Assembly (NCBI GenBank): GCA_902514755.1
Contig: CABXRY010000001.1
Span: 1-64,000, forward strand
Length of the DNA: 64,000 nt
Origin: an uncultured Pelagibacteraceae bacterium
GTDB lineage: Bacteria; Pseudomonadota; Alphaproteobacteria; Pelagibacterales; Pelagibacteraceae
Direction of reading: 5' to 3'
The notes below the pieces were generated by a model. The model was not told the origin of the DNA. It made no database searches and saw only the letters and a list, made by a program, of their open reading frames with translations. The position numbers were made by a program, and so were the translations under genes. Positions 20,135-29,791 of the stretch are shown here, in pieces. The stretch's first letter is position 1. Each line of letters opens with the position of its first letter.

Positions 20135-21133
20135 TTATTTTTTTGAACCAGTTTGAGATTGAATAGAGTTTGAGATAAATACATAAAATAATCCAAGTAT
20201 TAACCCTAGCAAAATTGAAGTTTGTAAAATTAATTTAGTATTTTTAAGTAATTTAACATTCGTTAAATGAATATTATAATCTAAAAATTTAATATCTGTA
20301 TCTTTGAATAAATCTAATTCTTGTTCTACGAATTTAAATTGTTGATAATTTCGAGTTTTAATTAGTTCAATTTCTTTATCAATTGCCTTATACCCTCTTA
20401 AATAATATGCAATATCTGCAGTATTAATTCTTAAGGAAACACTGGATTGAGATAAATTAGCATCATCTATTTGATTATCTATAATTTTAAGTTCTTTAGC
20501 TATTGTGCTTTGCTCTTTTAAATAATCTAATCTTTCTCTATCACCACTTAATGTTAATTTTTTTTGAAATTCTAGAGAATGCTCTAATGCATCGTCAATT
20601 TTTTTTTTCAAACTATTTGATACAAGATTTAATGTATCTTGTAAAATCTTCTTTGCTTCATCAGGATCGTCCCATATTAAATTTAAAGTATAATTAAAAT
20701 TTTTATTATAATCATTTTCCGATTGAACAATCTCTAATAATTCTGAATATTTTAACAATAATATTTCCTGATCTTTATTACTAAATTTTAAAATATCTTC
20801 TTGAAATTTTTTTGTATTTTTTATAATAAAAAAAAATTCATTATAATCATTTAATTCACTAACAAACTTATCTAGAAACATTAGATTTGTATTATTTGAT
20901 GCACCTATCGTTATTAGTTTTTGAATATCATCATATTTTCTTAAATCATAACTGTTAGATGCATTTATAGTTAATGAATTTAAATAATTTTTTGGTATTT
21001 GATATGAATATCCAAATCCTATTAGAAATGAAATTGTTATAATTAAAAGAATTTTTATTTTACCATCCCAAATAATTTTTAATGAATCAGTAAGATTTAT
21101 TTCATCATCATTAAAAGGTGTATTTTTTTTCAT
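20135..21133 (-). CDS. Wzz/Lpp-type polysaccharide chain-length determinant protein
   Basis: Two terminal TM segments flanking coiled-coil; DDEINLTDSLKIIWDGK N-terminus; LGLILGLFYVF C-terminal TM. Confidence 0.8.
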   Translation of the reverse strand: MKKNTPFNDDEINLTDSLKIIWDGKIKILLIITISFLIGFGYSYQIPKNYLNSLTINASNSYDLRKYDDIQKLITIGASNNTNLMFLDKFVSELNDYNEFFFIIKNTKKFQEDILKFSNKDQEILLLKYSELLEIVQSENDYNKNFNYTLNLIWDDPDEAKKILQDTLNLVSNSLKKKIDDALEHSLEFQKKLTLSGDRERLDYLKEQSTIAKELKIIDNQIDDANLSQSSVSLRINTADIAYYLRGYKAIDKEIELIKTRNYQQFKFVEQELDLFKDTDIKFLDYNIHLTNVKLLKNTKLILQTSILLGLILGLFYVFISNSIQSQTGSKK

Positions 21134-21171
21134 TTAATAATCTTAATATCTTAATAATTAATTTTTATAAA

Positions 21172-22425
21172 TCATTTTTTAACTTTTCTTTTAGAAAAAA
21201 AGGACTGAAAATAAAAACCTACTGGTAAACTATAAACTATCATCAGCCAATTGTTAAAAAAATTACCATTTGGAGTTAATGGCCAAACGGATATTAACAA
21301 TCCAGCTAATAAACAAACTTGATAATCTGATAGAGGTCTTTTTTCCTTAAAAATTATAGATTTAAATTGTCTAAAAGCTGTATACATTACATATACTAAA
21401 GCACTTAATAGAAATAAAAATCCTAAAATACCTGTTTCAGCCAATAGTTGAACATAAAAATTATGTGGATGTGTCGAACATGGAGTGTCTCCTGTTGCAT
21501 ATTTTTTATCTTTACATATAACCCTAAACATTTTTGGACCATGCCCAAAGAGAGGTTGATCTTTGAACATGTTGTAAGCTGTTCGAATTAAGCTATCGTG
21601 CTGGGGGGTAAAAATTACTTTTTCATTAGGACTTTCAATTAAGCCCATATTTTGAGCAGGATTTTTGAACATTCTCTCATTTAATTTTGATGAATTTAAA
21701 CTTAAAACCAAAACACATATAATTGCTATAATAAAGGTTAATAATCTGAATTTTTGGTATTCTTTTATTAAAATAATAATAAATACTGTTGATAAATTTA
21801 AAAAGAAAAAAGAAGATCTTTCTCCTGAGAGAAAAATAAGTACATCTACTAAGATAAATAAAACTCCAATGAAATAAATTTCATATTTTTGTTTTTTTTT
21901 AATTAAAAACAAGGCAAATAATAAAGGGAACAATCTTGATAAATATGAGCCCATAATAAGTTCATCTCCAAAAAATGATGAAACACGATTACCTGATATT
22001 TTAAATCCTGATAAACTTATACCTGTAAAAAATTGAATATAGCCATCTATTACTAAAGCTAAAAAACATAAAACTAGTGCATAATAAAAGTAAATTAAAA
22101 TATTTTTATCTCTTTCAATTAAATACCAAATAAAACAACTAAACACTCCTATTCTAAAATAAAATAAAGAACTTTTTATACTAAGGGATATATTTTCAGA
22201 TTCTAAGCTTATTAATGATGAGATTATGCAAAATACCAAAAATATAATAAATGGTTTTTTATTAAAATAATCAAAATTATTCATTTTAAATAAATAAAAT
22301 AAAAATAATAAAGATGAGACACTGACAATTAAATCTGGAAAAAAAGGTCCCCATATTAAAAAAGGGATAATAGATACTATTGTTAAATTGATTAATACTG
22401 AATTTGAATATTTAAGATTATTCAT
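21172..22425 (-). CDS. O-antigen ligase/polymerase family (Wzy/WaaL-like)
   Basis: Multi-TM with GHGPKMFR....CSTHPHNFYVQLLAETGILGFLFLL motif. Confidence 0.85.
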   Translation of the reverse strand: MNNLKYSNSVLINLTIVSIIPFLIWGPFFPDLIVSVSSLLFLFYLFKMNNFDYFNKKPFIIFLVFCIISSLISLESENISLSIKSSLFYFRIGVFSCFIWYLIERDKNILIYFYYALVLCFLALVIDGYIQFFTGISLSGFKISGNRVSSFFGDELIMGSYLSRLFPLLFALFLIKKKQKYEIYFIGVLFILVDVLIFLSGERSSFFFLNLSTVFIIILIKEYQKFRLLTFIIAIICVLVLSLNSSKLNERMFKNPAQNMGLIESPNEKVIFTPQHDSLIRTAYNMFKDQPLFGHGPKMFRVICKDKKYATGDTPCSTHPHNFYVQLLAETGILGFLFLLSALVYVMYTAFRQFKSIIFKEKRPLSDYQVCLLAGLLISVWPLTPNGNFFNNWLMIVYSLPVGFYFQSFFSKRKVKK

Positions 22426-22445
22426 AAACTTTTTAAATTTTAGGA

Positions 22446-24422
22446 TTATTTAGTTTTAATTCTTACAACTTTATTTTCTTCACTATTAGTTATTTTAGGT
22501 GATTTAAAATCATTCTTTACATTTGATTGTAGTTCATAAAAATGATCAACAATTTTTGAATTTGATTGATAAGAAGGAACTAATTTTGAGAGCATATTTT
22601 TAACTTCCTCTACTTTATTTTCCTCTATTAAATTTGTTAAATGGTTTAAATCTATTTTAAGTCTACTAAAAGAAATAAAAGGATCTTGGGCTTTTTGAAT
22701 TTTTTCATGAAAAGTTTTTTGGGGATTATCTCCCATCAATAATTCTTCATACAATTTTTCACCCGGTCTAAGCCCTGTTATTTTAATTTCAATATCACCC
22801 TCTAAATTTTTACTATCTTTAATTGAAAGTCCTGAAAGTTTTATCATTTTTTCAATTAAGTCTTTAATTTTAACACTTTTTCCCATATCAAGGACATACA
22901 CCTCACATTTTTCAGCCATAGCACCTGCTTGCATAACTAATTGGGATGCCTCAAATATTGTCATAAAATAACGTGTTACATCAGGGTGAGTCAGGGTTAC
23001 TGGACCTCCATCATTAATTTGTTTTTTGAATTTTGGAATAACAGATCCTGATGACTCTAAAACATTTCCAAATCTTACAATTGCAAATTTAGATTGTTTA
23101 TTTTGATTGTCATAAAGAGATTGAACACAAATTTCAGCAAGCCTTTTTGTTGCACCCATAACATTTGTTGATCTAACCGCTTTATCACTTGAGACTAGAA
23201 CAAAATTAGAAATATTATACTTAAGAGCAGCTTCTGCTAAAATAAAAGTTCCAAACACATTATTATTTACACTTTCACAAATATTTTCTTCGACTAAAGG
23301 CACATGTTTATAAGCTGCTGCATGATAAATGGTATCTATATTAAAAGATTTAAACACTTCTTCAATTTTTAACTTGTTTTGAATATTTAAAAGTAAAGAA
23401 ATGATTTTTATATTATGATTTAAATTTTTTAAATCCTCGCTTATTTTATAAAGAGCGAACTCATTTAATTCGATAAGAATTAATCTTTTTGGTTTTAGTT
23501 TTATAATTTGTCGAGATATCTCTGAACCAATAGAACCTCCTGCGCCTGTGACCATTACAACTTTTGATTTAATATTTTTAGATAATAATTCTAAATTTGG
23601 TTCAACTTGTTCTCTATTTAAAAGATCATCAATACTTAAATCTTTAATATCTGATACGGATATTTTACCATCAACAATATCTTGAACACTTGGTAATGTT
23701 TTAACATTTACATTATATTCATTTAAATTGTTTATAATTTGATTTCTTTTTTGCCTAGTAATTGAAGGAAGGGCTAGTAAGACTAAGTATATTTTTTTTG
23801 TGGTAATTATTTTATCTATTTTTAATGGATCATATACCGTTTGACCTAATATAATTTGTCGATGAAATTGAGGGTCATCATCTAAAAAACCAACGACTTT
23901 CATCTCAGGATTACTTTCTAGACTAGTTAATAACTGTCTTCCAGCACTACCTGCTCCATAAATTAATACATTGGTTTTATTTTTTGTCTTTTTAGAATTT
24001 GGTAAAAATAAAAATTTAATAGCTATTCTTGTGGATGAAACTGTTAAAAATAATAGAATAGGTTGAATGATACCAATAGATCTTGGAATGCCTTGAATCC
24101 CATAAATAGTAATTACTGCAAAATATAATAATGAATAAACAAAGCTTGCAACAAACAATGTAAATATTATTGACGAACCTTGAAAACGAAAAATAGTTTT
24201 ATACAATCCTATCAACCAAAAGATTGGTATTGCAAGTATTATTGAAATCAGAACTGCTAAAATTGTTACATCGTTAATTTGAATAAATTTCTCTAACCTT
24301 AGATAAAATGCAAACCAAGTACAAAAAACACACAAACCTATATCTATTAAAATTGCAATTATCCTCTTTGAATAACGAGGAAGATTAATAATATTTTTCG
24401 TTAAGTCTGTTAAAATTGACAT
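22446..24422 (-). CDS. Membrane nucleotide-sugar 4,6-dehydratase (WbpM/FlaA1/CapD family)
   Basis: Four TM helices, CoA-binding-like domain, then VMVTGAGGSIGSEISRQI and FVLVSSDKAVRSTNVMGATKR. Confidence 0.92.
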   Translation of the reverse strand: MSILTDLTKNIINLPRYSKRIIAILIDIGLCVFCTWFAFYLRLEKFIQINDVTILAVLISIILAIPIFWLIGLYKTIFRFQGSSIIFTLFVASFVYSLLYFAVITIYGIQGIPRSIGIIQPILLFLTVSSTRIAIKFLFLPNSKKTKNKTNVLIYGAGSAGRQLLTSLESNPEMKVVGFLDDDPQFHRQIILGQTVYDPLKIDKIITTKKIYLVLLALPSITRQKRNQIINNLNEYNVNVKTLPSVQDIVDGKISVSDIKDLSIDDLLNREQVEPNLELLSKNIKSKVVMVTGAGGSIGSEISRQIIKLKPKRLILIELNEFALYKISEDLKNLNHNIKIISLLLNIQNKLKIEEVFKSFNIDTIYHAAAYKHVPLVEENICESVNNNVFGTFILAEAALKYNISNFVLVSSDKAVRSTNVMGATKRLAEICVQSLYDNQNKQSKFAIVRFGNVLESSGSVIPKFKKQINDGGPVTLTHPDVTRYFMTIFEASQLVMQAGAMAEKCEVYVLDMGKSVKIKDLIEKMIKLSGLSIKDSKNLEGDIEIKITGLRPGEKLYEELLMGDNPQKTFHEKIQKAQDPFISFSRLKIDLNHLTNLIEENKVEEVKNMLSKLVPSYQSNSKIVDHFYELQSNVKNDFKSPKITNSEENKVVRIKTK

Positions 24423-24576
24423 GATTTTAATTTAATTAAAGTGTTAATAATTTAATAATAAAGCACAAATATCAAAAAACAATAACAATGAAAATCAACA
24501 AAAATTATCAGTCAGAATAATTATACTTTCTAAGTTTTTTAAACCCCCAGCTTTGAGAATGACCTAAGCTTATTTA

Positions 24577-25107
24577 TTAGATAATTTTAAATATTGTTTT
24601 AAAGATATAATAAAAATAGTTATATAAGCTCATCTTCTTAATCATTTTTTGATCTGTTTTAGCAAGAAGTGTTGGTGTTTTCATATTTATGCCTGAAATT
24701 TGAGCAAGTCCTGTAATCCCTGGTCTTACTTTAAATACCCCTCTTTTTTTGCGCTCATTAATTAATTTTCTCTGATTAAACAAACAAGGCCTTGGTCCAA
24801 CTAAGCTCATATCACCAATCAAAACATTTAATAATTGAGGTATTTCATCAATTTTGGTTCCTCTTAAAAAATATCCAAATGAACTAAATTTGATATTTTT
24901 AATTAAATGTGTTCCAGCTGATCTCATACCCACTGGCATCGTTCTAAATTTAATTAATGAAAAAGATTTAAAATTATAACCAACTCGTTTTTGTATAAAT
25001 AAAGGTGATCCATTATCAAATAAACCAATCAAAAATATTAAAATTAATAGAGGAAACAGTAGTATTAATCCTATTAGTGAAAATAAAAAATCAAAAATCC
25101 TTATCAT
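24577..25107 (-). CDS. Initiating bacterial sugar transferase (WbaP/WreU/WbpL-like)
   Basis: PLFIQKRVGYNFKSFSLIKFRTM, GTKIDEIPQLLNVLIGDMSLVGPRPCL, RPGITGLAQISG motifs. Confidence 0.93.
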   Translation of the reverse strand: MIRIFDFLFSLIGLILLFPLLILIFLIGLFDNGSPLFIQKRVGYNFKSFSLIKFRTMPVGMRSAGTHLIKNIKFSSFGYFLRGTKIDEIPQLLNVLIGDMSLVGPRPCLFNQRKLINERKKRGVFKVRPGITGLAQISGINMKTPTLLAKTDQKMIKKMSLYNYFYYIFKTIFKII

Positions 25108-26060
25108 TCTCCTTGAACCATTCTTCTGATACCTTCTTCAACACTTATAGGAGGTGTCCAATTTAATGTTTCTTGTGTAAAACTATTGTCTATCCTTAAT
25201 GATCCAACTAACCTATTTATTTCTTCTCTTTTTCCAAAAATTATACCTAGAAATTTGAGCATATAAACAGGCAAAGAAAATAAGTTAGCTTTTCTTCCCA
25301 TTGATGAAGCAATCAATTTTATAAGTTCAGGGGTAGATAAATCTTCACCATCAGAAGCTAAAAAAGTTTTTCCACTTGCCTCTGGATGATCAATACACCT
25401 AATTAATAAGTCAACCAAATTATGAATTCCAATTAAAGAACGTTTATTATTTATGGCCTTAAACGGTAGTGGTAAATTTTTTGAAATAATATCTATTAAC
25501 CTTGCTAGATTTCCTTTAGCAGCATTTCCATAAACTAATGGAAAACGAACAACTACCGTCTCCAATTCTGTATTAGCTGAAATGTTAAATAATACCTTTT
25601 CAGCTTCAAATTTATATACAGCATAAGGGTCTTTAGGTTTTGGAATATCATTATATAAAAATTTTTCCTTTCCATTAATAATATCTGTATTCTCACCATT
25701 AACTTTAATCGAACTTAAAAATACTAATCTTTTAACACCTGCTTCTGCTGCCTGTTCTGCAAGATATTTTGTACCATTTAAATTTGTTAGTTTATAAGCA
25801 TCAAAATTTTTATCTTTATTCATTTTATGCGCTATTCCTGCACAATGAATAATACAATCAACTCCAAATAATAAGTCTTTCCAATTTTTTTTAAAACTAA
25901 TATCTCCAACTGATATATATTTTATGTTGTTATTTAATAAAATTGAATTTAAACTTCGAACAGCTCCAATCACTGTTCTTCCAGATTTTGATAAAGTTTC
26001 ACAAAGAGAGTGTCCAATAAATCCAGAGGCTCCTGTTACTAAAATTTTTTTCATTAACAT
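25104..26060 (-). CDS. NAD-dependent nucleotide-sugar reductase/epimerase (WbpV/WreQ-like)
   Basis: VTGASGFIGHSLCETLSKSG, DPYAVYKFEAEKVL; overlaps the sugar transferase gene. Confidence 0.82.
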   Translation of the reverse strand: MLMKKILVTGASGFIGHSLCETLSKSGRTVIGAVRSLNSILLNNNIKYISVGDISFKKNWKDLLFGVDCIIHCAGIAHKMNKDKNFDAYKLTNLNGTKYLAEQAAEAGVKRLVFLSSIKVNGENTDIINGKEKFLYNDIPKPKDPYAVYKFEAEKVLFNISANTELETVVVRFPLVYGNAAKGNLARLIDIISKNLPLPFKAINNKRSLIGIHNLVDLLIRCIDHPEASGKTFLASDGEDLSTPELIKLIASSMGRKANLFSLPVYMLKFLGIIFGKREEINRLVGSLRIDNSFTQETLNWTPPISVEEGIRRMVQGE

Positions 26061-26185
26061 GGCCTTTTAAAAAGTTGAAGCATTCATGAAATAATCTTAA
26101 AAATTAAAAATTTTAATATACCATACACTGCAACAAAACTACATTTTTATTAAAATCACATATAGTTTTCAGCGTTAATGCAAAC

Positions 26186-26424
26186 TCAGTAAGATAGCCG
26201 ATATTTTACATACAGGTGAGAGCTTATTTTTTTTATAATTTTTAGAAATTGTAAATTTTTATTATCTGGAGAGAGAACTTTATAAACACACAAATCTAAA
26301 AAATCTAAATCACTCAAGCTTTGTTCATCAATGGCGTTGTTAAAATATTATTCCTTTTTTTTACAATACTTTTTAAGCTCATGTTTCTGTTCCTTGGAAA
26401 CTTCTAATTTTTTAACATTTCAAA
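26186..26424 (-). pseudogene. Decayed N-acetylneuraminate-synthase-like (NeuB/LegI/PseI) fragment
   Basis: Reverse strand: FEML-K-[-1 frameshift in poly-A]-LEVSKEQKHELKKYCKKKE*YFNNAIDEQSLSDLDFLDLCVYKVLSPDNKNLQFLKIIKK; resembles the NeuB region 'QFEMLKKLELS..HxELKxYCxxKGIxFLSTPFDEESxDFL..xVxxYKIxS'. Confidence 0.6.
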
Positions 26425-26607
26425 TTAAGTCTTATTTTATTTGTAGTTTCTTTTGTATAACTATTAACTACCTGTAAGGATCAAGTAATTCTATCAATCT
26501 CGCTTTTCTTGTCCAAAATAAAGTTTTGTTTGTGGTAAGTGGAATAAATTTTTTAGTTTAAAATAATTATTTTTTTATAAATAACAAATACTTAACATTA
26601 ATCACAA

Positions 26608-27618
26608 TCAATTATAACCTTTGGGGTTTAAAGTTTGCCATCGCCAAGCATCTTCACACATTTCATCAAGCTTATACTTTGCTTTCCAATTAAGGACTTT
26701 ATTTGCATGGTTGCAGTCGGCATAACTAATGGCTATATCTCCCTGTCTACGATCTACTATAGTAAAAGGTATTTTTCTACCTGAAGTTTTTTCAAAGGCT
26801 TTGACCACGTCAAGCACTGAATGGCCTTTGCCTGTACCTAAATTTGCTATCAATACTTGTGGCTTTTTCATAATTACTTGTAATGCTTTTATATGTCCAA
26901 TTGCTAAATCTACAACATGGATATAATCGCGAATTCCAGTTCCATCTGGTGTTTCATAGTCTCCTCCAAAAATATAGAGTTTTTTTATTTTTCCGATAGC
27001 TACTTGTGAGACAAATGGAATTAAATTATTTGGAATATCATTTGGATCTTCACCGATTAATCCACTTTTATGAGCACCTATAGGATTAAAATATCTTAAT
27101 ATTCCCAGACAATAATTATCGCTTGTATTAAATACATCTTGCAAATATTGCTCAATCATAATTTTACTTCGACTATATGGATTTGATCCTGATAATGGAA
27201 CATTTTCTTTAATAGGTATACTTTGAGGATTACCATAAACACTAGCAGATGAACTGAATAGAAATATCTTACAATTAAATTCTTTCATAACTTCAATTAA
27301 AGAAAATGTTCCTCCTAAATTATTATTATAATATTCAACAGGCTTTAAAATTGACTCATTAACTGATTTTAAACCTGCAAAGTGAATCACGGCCTCAATA
27401 GAGTGTTTGTCAAAAACTTTTTTAAGAGCAGATTTGTTTCGAATATCAAGCCTATAAAAAGGAATTTTACATTTAAACAATTTTTCAACACGTTTTAAAG
27501 ATTCTAAAGATGAATTTGTAAGATTATCCACTGCTACTACTTTAAAACCAGCATTAATAAGTTCTGCTACAGTATGTGATCCTATATAACCTGTTGCTCC
27601 TGATACTAATATTTTCAT
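26608..27618 (-). CDS. galE: UDP-glucose 4-epimerase
   Basis: VSGATGYIGSHTVAELINAGF, FSSSASVYGNP, LRYFNPIGAHKSGLIGEDP, DGTGIRDYIHVVDLA. Confidence 0.95.
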   Translation of the reverse strand: MKILVSGATGYIGSHTVAELINAGFKVVAVDNLTNSSLESLKRVEKLFKCKIPFYRLDIRNKSALKKVFDKHSIEAVIHFAGLKSVNESILKPVEYYNNNLGGTFSLIEVMKEFNCKIFLFSSSASVYGNPQSIPIKENVPLSGSNPYSRSKIMIEQYLQDVFNTSDNYCLGILRYFNPIGAHKSGLIGEDPNDIPNNLIPFVSQVAIGKIKKLYIFGGDYETPDGTGIRDYIHVVDLAIGHIKALQVIMKKPQVLIANLGTGKGHSVLDVVKAFEKTSGRKIPFTIVDRRQGDIAISYADCNHANKVLNWKAKYKLDEMCEDAWRWQTLNPKGYN

Positions 27619-27706
27619 ATTTTTTATAAAATTTTATTAATTAATACTATCGAATTTTTTTTGAAAAAAATAATAATTTATATAATAAGTAAATATTTAT
27701 TTTTTT

Positions 27707-28918
27707 TTAAATTTTGTTCGTTACAAGCTTCAACAAACTTTCAATTATTTTTTCTTTATTAAAAACTGTTTTCAGTAAATAATCATTTCGATTAATAAAA
27801 TTTTCTCTCTCTTCTTTATTCATTTCAATACATTTCTTAAATAACTTTGCAATATCTTTAATATTTGATGGATCAGCATATAACCCAAGATTATTTTCCT
27901 TAACAATATTGGCAGTCTCTCCATTAATTATTGCTAAAATAGGTTTTTTTGCTGCAATATAAGTTTGTGTTTTGGAAGGAATTAAAGATGAGAATAAGGG
28001 ATCATTAATTAAAGAGATAATTAAAAAATCACTATTGTTGTAATATTCAGACATCTTTGAACTTGGCTGCCTACCATAAAAAATTATATTAGAATTATTT
28101 TTTGCTAGCATCTTTAATTTAGCTAGATTGGATCCATCTCCAACTATACTTAGTTGAGATTTTTTTTGATATTCATCTGATAATGAACTGTAAGCAATAA
28201 TTATATTCTCTAAATTTTGAAGTTTTCCTATATTTCCTGCAAAAGTAAAATTTACAACTTTATTAGTTTCGTCTACCTTTTTCGCCAAGGAGCTTATATC
28301 TAAATTGTCAGACCAATTTGGTAAATAATGAAAATTTATATCCTTTTTAGTGTAATGTGCAAGTTTTGTCTCAAAGCCTTTGCTAGAAATTGCTATAGCA
28401 TCAATATTTCTATAAATAAACTTTACAAATATATTTAAAATATTGTGTAATATTTTATTTTTTTTAAAACCATAAGCATACAAACTTTCAGGCCAAATAT
28501 CTTGTACCCAAAGAGTAGTTCTCTTTTTATATAACTTTTTTATTAATACTACAGGTAACATGTCAGTTAATGCACCCAAATTAAAACCAAATATATAATC
28601 ATATTTCCTACCTATTAAAATTGCGATAATGCTTCCTAAAATCATAAAATTTAAATATTTCATTTTTTTTTTAAATGCACTATCTCTATATCCAGTGATG
28701 GCGTAAACTCTGAAAATATTTATATCTTGATAATTATCTTTTCGAAAAAAAGTGTTCTTAAAATTTGAAAAAACTTTTCCAAATGGATAAGTTGGGACTA
28801 AAGTTAAAACGTCAATATCATATCCTTTGTTTTTCCATGATAAAGCAATGTCATTGATTTTAAACTCTTCAGGATAAAAACACTCAGTTACAATTAAAAT
28901 TTTTTTATTCTTTGTCAA
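27707..28918 (-). CDS. Glycosyltransferase family 4 (WbuB/WcaI-like); TTG start preferred over 28972
   Basis: KILIVTECFYPEEFKINDIALSWKNKGYDIDVLTLVPTYPFGKVF; VQDIWPES; C-terminal GT4 domain. Confidence 0.85.
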   Translation of the reverse strand: MTKNKKILIVTECFYPEEFKINDIALSWKNKGYDIDVLTLVPTYPFGKVFSNFKNTFFRKDNYQDINIFRVYAITGYRDSAFKKKMKYLNFMILGSIIAILIGRKYDYIFGFNLGALTDMLPVVLIKKLYKKRTTLWVQDIWPESLYAYGFKKNKILHNILNIFVKFIYRNIDAIAISSKGFETKLAHYTKKDINFHYLPNWSDNLDISSLAKKVDETNKVVNFTFAGNIGKLQNLENIIIAYSSLSDEYQKKSQLSIVGDGSNLAKLKMLAKNNSNIIFYGRQPSSKMSEYYNNSDFLIISLINDPLFSSLIPSKTQTYIAAKKPILAIINGETANIVKENNLGLYADPSNIKDIAKLFKKCIEMNKEERENFINRNDYLLKTVFNKEKIIESLLKLVTNKI

Positions 28919-29789
28919 AATAAATTGCCTTATATTGAGAATACAAAGGCCTATTTTTAACAATAGTCTCAATCATTTCAAAAATCATTTCATCGTAAGA
29001 TGGAATAGTGTGATTTAATAATAATCTAGTATCAACAAAGCTTTTATCAACAAATTTACTCTCAAATTGTTTAATATTGATATTTTTTTTAGTGTGTTTA
29101 TTAAATAAATTTAGAAGTTCATACTTAGTGATAGTTGAGTTATTTGTTACATGATATAATCCTGTCACACGTCTATCGACTGACCATTTAATTACTTTCG
29201 CAAGCTCTATTGTTGTTACTCCTGACCAAATAGCTTTGGTAAAACCTAAAATTTCATTTTCTTGATTCATGAACCAATGAAACAATCCTTCTCCATTATC
29301 TTTAATTTCTGGACCAATAACAGAGGTCCTCAAGGTTAGATTTTTATTATCTACAATTTCTCCTAATATTTTAGTTTGCGCATAGATACCTTGACCATCC
29401 CTATGATCAGTCTCAATATACTCACCTTTTTCGCCAGAAAATACACAATCAGTAGATATATGAATAAGTCTTGACTTAATTTCATCAGAAATTCTTGCCA
29501 ACATATGGGGAAGATATGAATTTATAAAAATTGCTTCCTCTATATTTTTATTCGAACCACTTATCAAAATACCAACACAATTTATTATATAATCAGGCCT
29601 TAAATCTTTAATATAGTCTAATAACTTTCTTTCATTTCTTACATCAATAAGAGCGGTTTCTTTTCTAAACTTGGAGGTTCTAGCAATGTCAAATAATGTG
29701 TAGTCACTATTATTAATTAAATAGTTACAAAGTTGATGACCCAGCATTCCTGTTGAGCCTAAAACTAAAACCCTGGGATTTTTAAACAT
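28905..29789 (-). CDS. RmlD-like nucleotide-sugar reductase
   Basis: VLVLGSTGMLGHQLCNYL, HISTDCVFSGEKGEY, YAQTKILGE motifs. Confidence 0.85.
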   Translation of the reverse strand: MFKNPRVLVLGSTGMLGHQLCNYLINNSDYTLFDIARTSKFRKETALIDVRNERKLLDYIKDLRPDYIINCVGILISGSNKNIEEAIFINSYLPHMLARISDEIKSRLIHISTDCVFSGEKGEYIETDHRDGQGIYAQTKILGEIVDNKNLTLRTSVIGPEIKDNGEGLFHWFMNQENEILGFTKAIWSGVTTIELAKVIKWSVDRRVTGLYHVTNNSTITKYELLNLFNKHTKKNINIKQFESKFVDKSFVDTRLLLNHTIPSYDEMIFEMIETIVKNRPLYSQYKAIYFDKE

Positions 29790-29791
29790 AT

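Noticed and set aside
24423-24576. Possible remnant gene in the gap before the WbpM-like gene
   Set aside because: No frame gave a recognisable peptide; AT-rich sequence only.
28919-28972. Upstream start (28972) of the GT4 gene
   Set aside because: Residues MRLLLKIGLCILNIRQFI have no GT4 similarity and overlap the upstream RmlD-like gene by 68 bp; the TTG at 28918 gives the family-typical TKNKKILIVTECFYPEEF start.
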